The notes beneath the pieces are model-generated. The model searched no databases. It worked only from the letters and a program-made list of their open reading frames with translations, and was not told the origin of the DNA. From Clostridium estertheticum (lineage in GTDB: Bacteria; Bacillota; Clostridia; Clostridiales; Clostridiaceae): 64,000 bases of DNA. The position numbers and the translations under genes are program-made. The stretch spans positions 4,113,001 to 4,177,000 of the forward strand of contig NZ_JAAMNH020000001.1 in the NCBI RefSeq assembly GCF_011065935.2, in the 5' to 3' direction. Below are positions 1-8,349 of this stretch, piece by piece. Within the stretch, counting starts at the first letter, position 1. Each line of letters starts with the position of its first letter.

Positions 1-25
1 CAATTTTTATATTTTTATTTTCCAT
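1..25 (-). CDS. 5' end of a gene running off the left edge
   Basis: A minus-strand ATG at 23-25 is preceded by AGGAG (complement of 33-37) with 7-base spacing and opens a frame beginning MENKNIKI before the window ends. Too little protein is visible to name a product. The ribosome site and spacing are the only support. Confidence 0.45.
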
Positions 26-131
26 ATTTAAACTCCTATTTACATTTTTCATATGTTATTTATCTAAAATGTTATCTTAATTATCCTAAATGTACAATGG
101 TAATTGTTGCATATTGATATCAGTAATTTCT

Positions 132-563
132 TTAATCTAATAGCTGAATTTCATTCTTAATTAAATTAGCAAAATTCTGATTTTGTTCTGCAACTTTAAT
201 AATATATGATAGTACGTTACCTGGGTAATCAATTATTTCCTTTAACACTATACTTTCAATAGACCTTCTTGCTAATGAAACGCTGCAATTTTCATTATGA
301 CCTATCATACATTGCTTACACATTTTACATATAGATGCTATACATCTTGCCACCATTATATTATCATAATGTTTCATATCTTCTTTTGGGATAAGTTGTA
401 ATCCATCCTTAACAATTGTCATTCCATTTTTTTGCATTGAATTCACTACACTTAAAGCAAATCCAACATTACATTTTGCTTTAATGCACTGCGGTGTTTC
501 GTAATCTTTACAGTCCAAACATATTTGTTGTAAATTACTAATTTCATTATTAATATAATTCAT
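132..563 (-). CDS. Cys-rich small cytosolic protein, unknown function
   Basis: A 143-aa protein with an AGAGGG ribosome site. I do not recognise the family. It has nine cysteines in two clusters. The first, at residues 15-31, has the spacing C-x2-C-x7-C-x4-C. The second, around residues 74-94, includes back-to-back CKMC and CKQC motifs. This pattern suggests bound zinc or an iron-sulfur cluster (inference). No signal peptide or membrane segment is seen, so it is probably cytosolic. It shares strand with the azoreductase upstream of it but is separated from that gene by a terminator hairpin at 659-695, so it is likely transcribed alone. Confidence 0.7.
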   Translation of the reverse strand: MNYINNEISNLQQICLDCKDYETPQCIKAKCNVGFALSVVNSMQKNGMTIVKDGLQLIPKEDMKHYDNIMVARCIASICKMCKQCMIGHNENCSVSLARRSIESIVLKEIIDYPGNVLSYIIKVAEQNQNFANLIKNEIQLLD

Positions 564-658
564 ATTTTCCCTCTTTCTTAATTATACTCTACCTATTGTC
601 AAATAGGTTATTTTATGTTCCTATAACATATTTACTATCTATAATGAGTAATATTAAT

Positions 659-695
659 AAAGAATGGATAGCTTGATTTTAACTATCCATTCTTT
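659..695 (-). terminator. Hairpin terminator after azoreductase
   Basis: Perfect 13-bp arms (AAAGAATGGATAG and its complement) enclose an 11-base loop, just past the azoreductase stop. The flanks are AT-rich on both sides, so it may work in both directions. Confidence 0.7.
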
Positions 696-722
696 GTTAA
701 TATTAAAATTTTAAAGTAAAAA

Positions 723-1325
723 CTAAAAATCCTTTGCTTGCTGTTGAGCCTTTTTAATTGCGTTTTCCACAATTGCTTCTACATCTTCACCAATAACATC
801 TATCATGTCTGCTGCTATTGTAGTAAAATCAGTTATACCCATGAAGCCAAAGACTGTTCTTAAATATCTATCTCCCATTTCATACGCTGCAGCTGGCCCT
901 TCTGAATATCCTCCGCCTCTTGTAACAATATGAACTGCTTTTTTTCCTTGACATAGACCAACTGGTCCTTCTGCAGTATATTTAAATGTGATTCCAGTAA
1001 CACATACATAATCAATATATGCCTTTAGTATTGCAGGAATACTTAAGTTCCACATTGGTGCTGCAATTATATATTTATCTGCTTCAGCAAATTGGTATGC
1101 ATATTTTAGAATTGGATGTTCTTTACCTTCACCAGGTGCCGGTCTATGAAGGCTAATACCTTCTTCTGTTAGAAATCCTATACCCTCTTTATATAAATCT
1201 AAAGTTATAATTTCATCATTAGGATTTAGTTCTCTATACTCTTCAACAAATTTGTCGGAAATTTTAAAAGTTCTTGATGTTCCTTCTGGTTTTGCATTTG
1301 CTTTAATATATAATACTTTACTCAT
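723..1325 (-). CDS. azoR: FMN-dependent NADH-azoreductase
   Basis: A 200-aa flavodoxin-fold enzyme that uses NADH and FMN to reduce quinones and azo compounds by two electrons, in the cytosol. Family marks are the N-terminal phosphate-binding segment (SRTFKISDKF), the FMN-binding PMWNLSIPAILKAYID stretch near residue 90, and VTRGGGYSEGP near residue 134. Length is normal for AzoR. The start has an AAAGGGG ribosome site. It is divergent from an HxlR regulator, a common arrangement in which the regulator senses quinone or electrophile stress and controls the reductase. The palindrome at 1449-1477 lies in the shared promoter region. Confidence 0.92.
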   Translation of the reverse strand: MSKVLYIKANAKPEGTSRTFKISDKFVEEYRELNPNDEIITLDLYKEGIGFLTEEGISLHRPAPGEGKEHPILKYAYQFAEADKYIIAAPMWNLSIPAILKAYIDYVCVTGITFKYTAEGPVGLCQGKKAVHIVTRGGGYSEGPAAAYEMGDRYLRTVFGFMGITDFTTIAADMIDVIGEDVEAIVENAIKKAQQQAKDF

Positions 1326-1448
1326 ATTTTTCTACCCCTTTAAAATTTATTAATAATATTTACAAACTAATTTTTGATAACTATCTTTGATCAAATTTCT
1401 ATGATACTATGATATTGTAATATTATAATGTTACTTATTCAAGTACGC

Positions 1449-1477
1449 ACTTTTTTGTCATACAGTGACAAAAAAGT
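1449..1477. promoter_or_regulatory. Perfect 12-bp-arm palindrome, probable HxlR operator
   Basis: ACTTTTTTGTCA, then TACAG, then TGACAAAAAAGT: 12-bp arms with no mismatch around a 5-base spacer. It sits between the divergent azoreductase and HxlR genes, 27 bp before the regulator start. Autoregulation plus control of azoR is inferred. Confidence 0.75.
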
Positions 1478-1503
1478 TATCACTAACTAGCGAGGTGTTT
1501 AAA

Positions 1504-1875
1504 ATGGAGCGTTTAACAAGTAGACATGAAGAATGTTATATGAAAGAAAAGTGCCTTCAGTATGAAAAGTGTCCGATGGTTCTAATTCAGGACATGATTT
1601 CCGGTAAATGGAAAATATTGATTTTGTGGTACTTGAGTTATTCGAAACTCAGATTTAGCGATATTCAAAGAAAACTTCCTAATGTTTCTCAAAAAGTGCT
1701 TTCACGACAGTTAAAAAGTTTAGAAGAAGATAATCTTATACACAGGAAGGTCTACCCTGTTGTACCACCTAAAGTTGAATACAGCTTAACAGATGTTGGT
1801 AGAAAACTAATTCCTATTCTAGAAACGTTTCATAAATTTGGAGCTGAATATCTAGAAGAGGGTCTTAATAAATAA
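1504..1875 (+). CDS. HxlR-family transcriptional regulator
   Basis: A winged-helix regulator of 123 aa. The start is set at 1504 (MERLTSRHEE) because GCGAGGTG lies 8 bases before it. An upstream in-frame GTG at 1465 falls inside the palindrome and has no ribosome site. Family marks are the conserved early cysteines (ECYMKEKC, YEKCPM), then SGKWKILILWYLSY, the recognition region VSQKVLSRQLKSLEEDNLIHR and the wing segment VPPKVEYSLTDVGRKL. Cysteines near the N-terminus fit redox or electrophile sensing as in YodB/HxlR relatives. Its likely target is the divergent azoreductase. Confidence 0.9.
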   Translation: MERLTSRHEECYMKEKCLQYEKCPMVLIQDMISGKWKILILWYLSYSKLRFSDIQRKLPNVSQKVLSRQLKSLEEDNLIHRKVYPVVPPKVEYSLTDVGRKLIPILETFHKFGAEYLEEGLNK

Positions 1876-1948
1876 AATAAGGATAAGGGTAATAATTACA
1901 AAAACAAAATCTAACCATCCGCTTTTATATTCTCTCAATCACTTGTTA

Positions 1949-1974
1949 GAATAATTATGTCCGTATAATTATTC
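1949..1974. repeat. 10-bp inverted repeat downstream of the HxlR gene
   Basis: GAATAATTAT, GTCCGT, ATAATTATTC: perfect 10-bp arms. It could be a terminator for the regulator (no strong T-run) or an operator for the next gene at 2165. The rest of 1876-2164 is non-coding. It has one further imperfect hairpin at about 2061-2093 (GAACCAT/ATGGTTC). Confidence 0.5.
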
Positions 1975-2164
1975 TGCATGCACAATTATATTATCTTCTT
2001 ATATTAAGCAAATCTTATTACCAGTAACATCTCGTTCTCACGTAAGTGGACGCTCAAATAGAACCATGAAACCAACTCTTAAAATATGGTTCCTATCACC
2101 CATAGTAATTATTAGTTTTTTAGACTATAATTATATAAAGTAAATTTCTAAAAGGGTGAATTTA

Positions 2165-3172
2165 GTGAAGAATATTGATAATAGAAGTAACTGTTTTTTT
2201 ACTCAGTCTATTTTGGCTGATCTAGTTTTTATATTAATGAGAATATTTAATGGTGAAGATAGAACCGAAAAATTAAAAGAAATATATGATGAGGAGTATA
2301 TCAATGATATACAAAATAACTACAGATATCTTGGTGAGATAATTTCATCGCTTCCGAATAAAGGGTATGAGCTGTTAGAGTTCCTGCTACTTAATAAACA
2401 GTTTAATAGTATTGAAGAGTATAAAAATAATGTTCTTAGCATGGAAAAGGTAGACTTCTTTTTCATATTTTATGGTCAGTTTATTGATAGCAAGTCCATA
2501 AATCTTGCTCTTGAAAATGAAGAGAATTTAAAGAAATTCTATTCTAAATATAATAATATTAGCCAAAGCTATATAGCTCTCAAAAGCTTATTTGCTGATA
2601 GGGAGTTACTAATGGAAGAGTTTTTTTCATGCTTAAATGCCCTTTATAATAATGGCTTTAAATCGTATTATGAAGAACAGCTAGATGATATCCAAGATAT
2701 TTATCAGAAGATAGAGGATGTTTTTAAATTGAATGATCCCCTAGAAGTTTCTCAAAGCATCATGGGCAAAACCTTTAAAAATAGGGGCCCGTATGAGAAC
2801 TTTATTTTTATACCAAGTTTTTTTATAAATGGCAGATCTGTTAGATTTTTTGGAAAGGATCAGATACTGATTTATTCTCCTTCATTTAAATCCCTTACCA
2901 AGAATGATTTAACTAAAATATTAAAAATAATCTCTGATGATACTAGATTTGAAATTATTGGGTTGTTATCAAAGAATAACCCTATGAATGGGAAAGAGCT
3001 TTCTATTGCTCTAACTCTAACAACACCTACAATCTCACATCATATTGAACAGCTTAAAGAAGCAGGTTTTATAAATGAAGAACGTATTAAAAACTCAAAA
3101 TACTATAGTATAAATCCTAATTCTGTTAATAATTTTATGAAATGTCTATCTGAAAAACTTAAAACAATATAA
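2165..3172 (+). CDS. ArsR-type winged-helix regulator with long N-terminal domain
   Basis: About 335 aa. The start is placed at the GTG at 2165, 8 bases after AAAGGG; the GTG at 2156 overlaps that ribosome site. The last ~90 residues are an ArsR-like HTH: DDTRFEIIGLLSKNNPMNGKELSIALTLTTPTISHHIEQLKEAGFI, followed by a wing with NSKYYSIN. The N-terminal ~240 residues are helical and unassigned, perhaps a ligand-binding domain. The gene is followed by its own terminator, then by a three-gene ABC exporter with a strong promoter and a palindrome, so it probably controls that exporter. The ligand is unknown. Confidence 0.8.
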   Translation: MKNIDNRSNCFFTQSILADLVFILMRIFNGEDRTEKLKEIYDEEYINDIQNNYRYLGEIISSLPNKGYELLEFLLLNKQFNSIEEYKNNVLSMEKVDFFFIFYGQFIDSKSINLALENEENLKKFYSKYNNISQSYIALKSLFADRELLMEEFFSCLNALYNNGFKSYYEEQLDDIQDIYQKIEDVFKLNDPLEVSQSIMGKTFKNRGPYENFIFIPSFFINGRSVRFFGKDQILIYSPSFKSLTKNDLTKILKIISDDTRFEIIGLLSKNNPMNGKELSIALTLTTPTISHHIEQLKEAGFINEERIKNSKYYSINPNSVNNFMKCLSEKLKTI

Positions 3173-3173
3173 T

Positions 3174-3217
3174 AAAAAACTGTTAAACAGATTAAAATCT
3201 GATTTAACAGTTTTTTT
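3174..3217 (+). terminator. Rho-independent terminator of the regulator gene
   Basis: Stem ACTGTTAAA/TTTAACAGT continues into CAGATT/AATCTG around a short loop and ends in seven T's (3211-3217). It separates the regulator from the ABC operon. Confidence 0.85.
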
Positions 3218-3223
3218 CATTTA

Positions 3224-3270
3224 TTGACAAAAATAATTTATCTGTATATAATATGATTATCTAATTAGAT
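3224..3270 (+). promoter_or_regulatory. Consensus sigma-A promoter with palindrome, ABC exporter operon
   Basis: TTGACA at 3224-3229, a 17-base spacer, and TATAAT at 3247-3252: both hexamers match consensus exactly. The perfect palindrome ATCTAATTAGAT at 3259-3270 lies at the expected transcription start, where a repressor would block initiation. A promoter this strong ahead of an exporter suggests tight repression, most likely by the adjacent ArsR-like regulator (inference). Confidence 0.8.
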
Positions 3271-3307
3271 GTTTATGTTATTACATTGATTTAAGGGGGT
3301 TATATTT

Positions 3308-4084
3308 TTGAGTATAGCAATAGAAGTTAAGAACTTAAAAAGGGTTTATGCTGTAACTATTGGAATGACAAAGAAAAAAACTATAGAAGCCCTAAAGGGA
3401 ATCTCCTTCACGGTAAATGAAGGCGAAATCTTGGGTCTTCTAGGTCCAAATGGTGCTGGTAAAACCACCACCATTAAGATACTTACAACTCTTCTAGCGC
3501 CATCTGAGGGCCAGGCTAAAATTTTTGGGTGCAACTGCTTTGGGCAGGAAAAACAAATAAGAGACAAAATAAATTTCATTTTTGGAGGAGAAAGGGGGCT
3601 TTATTGGAGGTTATCAGCCCGCGAGAATCTACAGTATTTTGGAGACCTATATAAGATACCAGGTAAAATCTTAAAACAACGCATCCCTGAGCTTATAAGT
3701 CTTGTGGGACTTGATGGGAGAGAATGCGAGAAGGTAGAAGGTTTTTCAAAAGGGATGAAGCAAAGACTTCAAATTGCTAGGGGACTTATAAATGACCCTA
3801 AAATACTCTTTTTGGATGAACCTACAATCGGTTTAGATCCAGTAGGTGCAAAGGATTTGAGAAATATTGTATTAAAATTAAAGAAAGAAGGCAAAACGAT
3901 TCTACTTACCACCCATTATATGTATGAGGCTGATGAACTCTGTGATAGGATTGCAATTATAAATAATGGAGAAATCATTGACATAGGCACCTCCAGGGAG
4001 TTAAAGCTCAAATATCTAAGGGATGAAAAGGGATCTCTAGAGGATGTTTATATAAAGCTTATAGGGGGTGATAAAAATGCATAA
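3308..4084 (+). CDS. ABC-2 exporter ATP-binding protein
   Basis: A 258-aa nucleotide-binding subunit that powers export through the two permeases downstream. It has Walker A GPNGAGKTT (about residue 45), the signature SKGMKQRLQIARGL (about 150), Walker B KILFLDEPTIGLDP and the switch His in TTHYMYEADELCD. The start is TTG at 3308 after AAGGGGG. The N-terminal segment RVYAVTIGMTKKKTIEAL is the extended type seen in antibiotic and Na+ exporters of the ABC-2 class. Its 3' end overlaps the start of the first permease by 8 bp, so translation is coupled. The substrate cannot be read from sequence. Confidence 0.92.
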   Translation: MSIAIEVKNLKRVYAVTIGMTKKKTIEALKGISFTVNEGEILGLLGPNGAGKTTTIKILTTLLAPSEGQAKIFGCNCFGQEKQIRDKINFIFGGERGLYWRLSARENLQYFGDLYKIPGKILKQRIPELISLVGLDGRECEKVEGFSKGMKQRLQIARGLINDPKILFLDEPTIGLDPVGAKDLRNIVLKLKKEGKTILLTTHYMYEADELCDRIAIINNGEIIDIGTSRELKLKYLRDEKGSLEDVYIKLIGGDKNA

Positions 4085-4859
4085 CATGAAAGTTGTATTT
4101 TCCACCTTCAAACTTCATTTAACACAATCTTTTTCAAGGGCTACCTTCAGATTTTGCATAATTGTACAACCTCTTATATATACCTTTATCCTGTATATGA
4201 TGTACAAAGATTCCTCACAGGCTAATTACATTAATTATGTTATTTTGGGAAGTGGTCTTACCAGCTTGTGGAGCTCCATATGTTTTTCCTCAGCTGGTGA
4301 CATTGAAAGAGAAAGATATGCGGGCACACTAGAAAACTTGTTTTGCTGTCCCTCAAGATTTACTAGCATTATAATCGGCAAAGTTTTGGCTAATACCTTC
4401 CTTGGCCTTACCGGTATGGCTCTTAGTCTAGTTTTTGCAAGGATATTTTTTAACGGCTCCCTATATATAAACAATGGATTGCTATTTTTTTTATGTTTCC
4501 TTTTGATGATTTTCTCTTTTATATGTATAGCTATGGTCATATCTCCTATATTCACTCTTTCGAAAAATGCAAGAGCACTTATGAATTGCCTCGAATACCC
4601 GATTTTTATTCTTTGTGGTTTTGTATTTCCTGTAGATTTTCTGCCGAATTTTGTTAAACCCATAAGCTATTTATTATCACCAACCTGGGCTATTAAAATA
4701 CTTAGGGACAGCTCAATGGGGATAACGAATTATTCATTGTTTTATAAGGAAATAGGAATTTTATGCGTCATATGCTGTATTTATCTTATTATAAGCAAGT
4801 TGCTGTTTATAGAGATAGATAAAAATACAAGAATAAATGCTACCCTGGGGGTGAGCTAA
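4077..4859 (+). CDS. ABC-2 type permease, first subunit
   Basis: About 260 aa with six predicted membrane helices and the ABC-2 family layout. Cues include the loop DIERERYAGTLENLFCCPSRF and the late hydrophobic pair LEYPIFILCGFVFPVDFLP. The ATG at 4077 is preferred because AGGGGG sits 8-9 bases upstream; the GTG at 4068 overlaps the ribosome site. It overlaps the ATPase gene and is followed after one base by a second, related permease, so the exporter is probably an ATPase dimer with a permease heterodimer in the cytoplasmic membrane. Confidence 0.9.
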   Translation: MHNMKVVFSTFKLHLTQSFSRATFRFCIIVQPLIYTFILYMMYKDSSQANYINYVILGSGLTSLWSSICFSSAGDIERERYAGTLENLFCCPSRFTSIIIGKVLANTFLGLTGMALSLVFARIFFNGSLYINNGLLFFLCFLLMIFSFICIAMVISPIFTLSKNARALMNCLEYPIFILCGFVFPVDFLPNFVKPISYLLSPTWAIKILRDSSMGITNYSLFYKEIGILCVICCIYLIISKLLFIEIDKNTRINATLGVS

Positions 4860-4860
4860 T

Positions 4861-5655
4861 ATGGAGATGGTCGAAAGAGCTTATCGTAATGGATTATACA
4901 CCTTTAAGGGGTTGTTTGGATTTTTAAAACCAGAGGTGTATGTGCTTGTTAAGGTTGTTAATCCGGTTTTTCAAGTTCTATTTTTCTCGCTTATAGCAAG
5001 GCATGCTTATGGCAATGTAGATATAACGCCCTTTATAGTGGGTAATGCATTTGTTCTATGTATGTACAATGCATTCTTTGGAGTTGGTTGTAATTTAATT
5101 AATGAGAGAGGCTATGGCACACTAAAGCTATTAATTGGATCTTCCTGTAACAAATTCAATGTATTTATTACCAAGTCAACCTTTCATATAATTGATGGAA
5201 TTATTACTGTATCAATTGGGCTATTTACTGGGATAATTTTTTTTAATATCAAAATTCCTATGAATATATTGCCATATTTCCTTATATGTTTAATACTAGC
5301 CATATTCACAGCCTGTTCAATGGGGCTTTTGGTAGGTAGCATTGGTCTAATAACCAGAGATATAAACATGTTGCTCAATCTTTCTTCAATGATTCTCATG
5401 TCCCTATGTGGAGTAAATTTCAGTATTGAAAAGCTTCCTATTGTCTTACAACATATAAGCAACATTCTGCCACTGACAAATGCATTAAAAGCAAGTAAAC
5501 TTCTGTTAAATGGTGGAATAATTAATTATGGGAAGGTTAATAGTTTATTGCTAAATGAGCTGCTTTTAGGTATAGGGTACTGCATAATTGCATATTTATC
5601 ATTCAGGGCCATGGAAAAACTTGCAAAATGTAGAGCAACTATCGATATTTATTAA
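4861..5655 (+). CDS. ABC-2 type permease, second subunit
   Basis: 264 aa, starting at ATG after GGGGGTGAG that lies in the end of the previous gene. It has six hydrophobic helices. The loop NERGYGTLKLLIGSSCNKFN parallels the ERERYAGTLENL loop of the first permease, and MILMSLCGVNFSIEKLPIVL is the typical late ABC-2 motif. It completes the exporter operon. Candidate substrates are a peptide, antibiotic or lipid; context gives no choice. Confidence 0.9.
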   Translation: MEMVERAYRNGLYTFKGLFGFLKPEVYVLVKVVNPVFQVLFFSLIARHAYGNVDITPFIVGNAFVLCMYNAFFGVGCNLINERGYGTLKLLIGSSCNKFNVFITKSTFHIIDGIITVSIGLFTGIIFFNIKIPMNILPYFLICLILAIFTACSMGLLVGSIGLITRDINMLLNLSSMILMSLCGVNFSIEKLPIVLQHISNILPLTNALKASKLLLNGGIINYGKVNSLLLNELLLGIGYCIIAYLSFRAMEKLAKCRATIDIY

Positions 5656-5988
5656 CAGTTTGATGTTCAAAAATACACATGGTTTTTTGGACATAGTTTC
5701 ATATTTTGAATACGTCAAATAGAAACAAGACATGTCATCACCTCATTGAAGTTTTGACATGTCTATGATTACTTAGACACACAATATTTAATTTCCTACC
5801 ATAATATATAAATAATGTATACATATCCCTAACAGGAAATTTCCTGAATTCCTGCCATACTAAGCTTAGCAGAGGAACGTGGCTTTGGATTCTATAAAAG
5901 CTTGTCCCTATTTTACCAATCAAATTCGGGTTCGATATTTTATAATGTACATTTTGTTCGTATTTTACTTAAGTAATTTATGTACTTT
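5656..5988. other. Non-coding gap with a vestigial translation-start leader
   Basis: This 333-bp stretch has no convincing gene. On the minus strand 5724-5766 carries a near copy of the RBS hairpin leader of the DUF5658 gene at 14003-14046: GAGGTGATG and ACATGTCTT within a TGACATGTC inverted repeat. The reading frame that follows is short (42 codons, 5603-5733), runs antisense to the permease gene, and is probably not functional. Confidence 0.6.
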
Positions 5989-7122
5989 TTATTTTACTCT
6001 TCTAGCTGTTACATAATCATCTCTTCCTAGAGTTGAAACTTTAATTACATCTCCTGTATGAGGAGCATGGATATAATTATTATCTCCAATGTACATACCC
6101 ATGTGATGAGGATTAGCAAAAGTTCCAAAGAACACCAAATCTCCTGGTTTAAGATTATCCCTTGATACTTGTACCCCATCATTTATCTGATCAAAGGTGG
6201 TTCTTCCTATAGATATTCCAAAATGCGCATATACATATTGTGTAAATCCTGAACAATCAAAGCCTGCCGGTGAAGTTCCACCCCATAAATATGGTGTGCC
6301 AAGAAAGTTAGAAGCGTAGGCTATTATAGCACTTTCCGATACAGTCGTTGCACCCCTTGAAGGTGTATATTTAGGCGCCGATTTTCTTATTTCACTTATT
6401 TTCGTTATGCTTTTATTTACCGATACTTGAGGATCAATTATCTGCGCTGCAGAAATATCTTTCTCATTTTTTAGTTCAGCTATCAATTTATCCTGTAACC
6501 CTTTAGTAACAATTTCCTTGTTCTTTAGTTCAGTTATTAATTTATTTTGTGACTCTTTAGTAATCATTAGCTTATCTATCTTCTGCTTGTTTTCTACTTG
6601 CAAACTCTGCAATGATTCCTTTGTATTATTTAAACTTTGCTGCTTTTTATTTAGTTCTTTTTGAGCAGCTTCAAACCCACTCAACACTTCTTTATCAAAC
6701 GCTATAACGGTTTTTATGTTATCTACTCTTGATACAAAATCTCCAAAGCTCTCTGAATCTAGTATTATACCCATATACCCATCGAATCCGTTTATGTACA
6801 AGACTCTCATTCTAGTATTAAATAATTCTTGTTCCTTCTGAGTTTCCTTTTCTACCTGCTTTACCTCTAATGCGGCGCTTTCGATTGACTTTTCAGTTTC
6901 AGATATTTTGACTTTATTCTCTTCTGTTTTAGTCATTATATTTTCAATTTCATTGTCAAATTCTTCTATTTTAGTTTCGACTTTTCCTCTTTCAGTTTGA
7001 ATTTTCGTTAGTGAATCCTTCTGCTGTTGTAACTTCTCATTTGTTGGAGCCGCGAGTGCAGTTACATTCGAAGTAAAAATTAAAATTATTACAACTGCGA
7101 GGTTTCTCAGGACAATCTTCAT
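5989..7122 (-). CDS. Secreted NlpC/P60 peptidoglycan hydrolase with coiled coil
   Basis: A 377-aa cell-wall endopeptidase. A signal peptide (hydrophobic VVIILIFTSNVTALAAP) ends near residue 25. Residues ~27-230 form a long charged coiled coil, as in the PcsB/CwlO family. The last ~120 residues are an NlpC/P60 domain cleaving D-Glu/meso-DAP-type bonds. The catalytic Cys is in AGFDCSGFTQYVY, the His in PHHMGMYIGDNNYIHAPH. The coiled coil normally keeps such enzymes under FtsEX-type control, but no ftsEX is nearby. It appears monocistronic. Confidence 0.92.
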   Translation of the reverse strand: MKIVLRNLAVVIILIFTSNVTALAAPTNEKLQQQKDSLTKIQTERGKVETKIEEFDNEIENIMTKTEENKVKISETEKSIESAALEVKQVEKETQKEQELFNTRMRVLYINGFDGYMGIILDSESFGDFVSRVDNIKTVIAFDKEVLSGFEAAQKELNKKQQSLNNTKESLQSLQVENKQKIDKLMITKESQNKLITELKNKEIVTKGLQDKLIAELKNEKDISAAQIIDPQVSVNKSITKISEIRKSAPKYTPSRGATTVSESAIIAYASNFLGTPYLWGGTSPAGFDCSGFTQYVYAHFGISIGRTTFDQINDGVQVSRDNLKPGDLVFFGTFANPHHMGMYIGDNNYIHAPHTGDVIKVSTLGRDDYVTARRVK

Positions 7123-7271
7123 ATTACATCTCCTTCATTTGTTTATATTTTATAAATCTCAGAATTACTATATCAAAAAGTTATGTACTTATTATGAAGA
7201 TTGTAGTTGTTTAAATGTTTTATTAAAACACTTCTTTTGAATAGTTGGCTTTCTAAAATCGCAATTGTATT

Positions 7272-7306
7272 AAAAAAAGCCCTGAAATACTTTTTGGCAT
7301 TTCAAG
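7272..7306 (-). terminator. Terminator of the PAP2 gene
   Basis: Read on the minus strand, CTTGAAAT pairs with ATTTCAGG around a GC-containing loop and is followed by seven T's. It lies 120 bp past the PAP2 stop. The rest of 7123-7426 shows nothing coding. Confidence 0.7.
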
Positions 7307-7426
7307 ACTTTCAGAAATAAACATTTTTGAATGCTCCATAATAAAGCATAAATGAGCCTGTAATTGTTGTGAACGCTAATTCAAATATTATAAATAATAA
7401 AACAAGTATGCTAAATTCAAACTAAG

Positions 7427-7999
7427 TCAACTTAAAAATTTAAATACAAAGAAATTTTGGATATATCCTTGTTGCAAAATAATGAAGATTATTTTTGAAC
7501 ACAATACCCCAATTATAAATCCCGCTATAACATCCGTTGGATAATGAACATATAAGTATAGTCTTGACAATGCTATCAAAATCGCCATTGACATAAATAC
7601 CAATCTATATTGTGTAAAATACAAAGACAGCATTTCTGCAGCAGCGAAGGATGATAAAGTATGCCCTGAAGGAAAAGAATAAGATATTGGTTTTAAATTA
7701 AACATACTAAAGTTATCTTGCTTATTACAAGGTCTAACTCGTCTTACTATGTGTTTCACTATTCCTTCTCCAACAATTGTACCTATAATTAACGTTAAAA
7801 ATATTGAATATCCAATTATTCTGTATGGTTTATCTACTATTAATGCAATAGCTATTATAACCCAAACAATTCCCATATTTCCCATAAATGTCAATACAGG
7901 CATTATAATATCTAAACATCTATTATGTACATACTTTTCAATTATAAATAGAATATAGTTATCAAATTTATTTATTTTTTTTTCAATATTAAGATACAA
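7427..7999 (-). CDS. PAP2-family membrane phosphatase
   Basis: 190 aa, integral membrane, probably dephosphorylating undecaprenyl pyrophosphate or phosphatidylglycerol phosphate on the outer face of the membrane. All three PAP2 motifs are present: KHIVRRVRPC, YSFPSGHTLSS and SRLYLYVHYPTDV. Five or six membrane helices are visible. The start is TTG at 7999, supported by GAGGCG upstream. The genome context does not choose between UppP/BcrC-like and lipid phosphatase roles. Confidence 0.88.
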   Translation of the reverse strand: MYLNIEKKINKFDNYILFIIEKYVHNRCLDIIMPVLTFMGNMGIVWVIIAIALIVDKPYRIIGYSIFLTLIIGTIVGEGIVKHIVRRVRPCNKQDNFSMFNLKPISYSFPSGHTLSSFAAAEMLSLYFTQYRLVFMSMAILIALSRLYLYVHYPTDVIAGFIIGVLCSKIIFIILQQGYIQNFFVFKFLS

Positions 8000-8035
8000 A
8001 TTATCGCCTCTTTCTCTTATATGCCAGCCTTATTA

Positions 8036-8063
8036 ATTATTATTATTATTATTACTATTATTT
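8036..8063. repeat. ATT trinucleotide run
   Basis: About eight ATT units in a row with one interruption (ATTACTATT), just upstream of the PAP2 gene on its strand. It is a simple-sequence tract that may vary in length between isolates. Confidence 0.7.
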
Positions 8064-8310
8064 GCTATTCTAGCATTACCTAAGTACGATGCTATAACAA
8101 TGCCTTTATCCACAATAATTCCATGTATATTATCTTTTATATACAATAATATAAACTATCAAATCTCAATGTTATGGATATCATTTTCACCTTCAGTTAT
8201 AAGACAATTCTATATATTTTCCCGTATTTTATATTATATATTTGCAAGATTAAAAATAGATTAAAAAAGTCTTAAATTCAGCTTAGAATTATGATAAATT
8301 ACAATAAAAA

Positions 8311-8349
8311 AACCACTAGCTATCAGACGAATCTGAAATCTAGATGGTT
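8311..8349 (-). terminator. Terminator overlapping the stop of a decayed gene
   Basis: On the minus strand AACCA-CTAG pairs with CTAG-TGGTT and runs into seven T's. It overlaps the stop codon of the remnant at 8340-8558, so the remnant kept its natural 3' end. Confidence 0.65.

Noticed and set aside
5738..5923. 61-codon minus-strand frame
   Set aside because: No ribosome site, no protein-like pattern, and it overlaps the leader-like hairpin.
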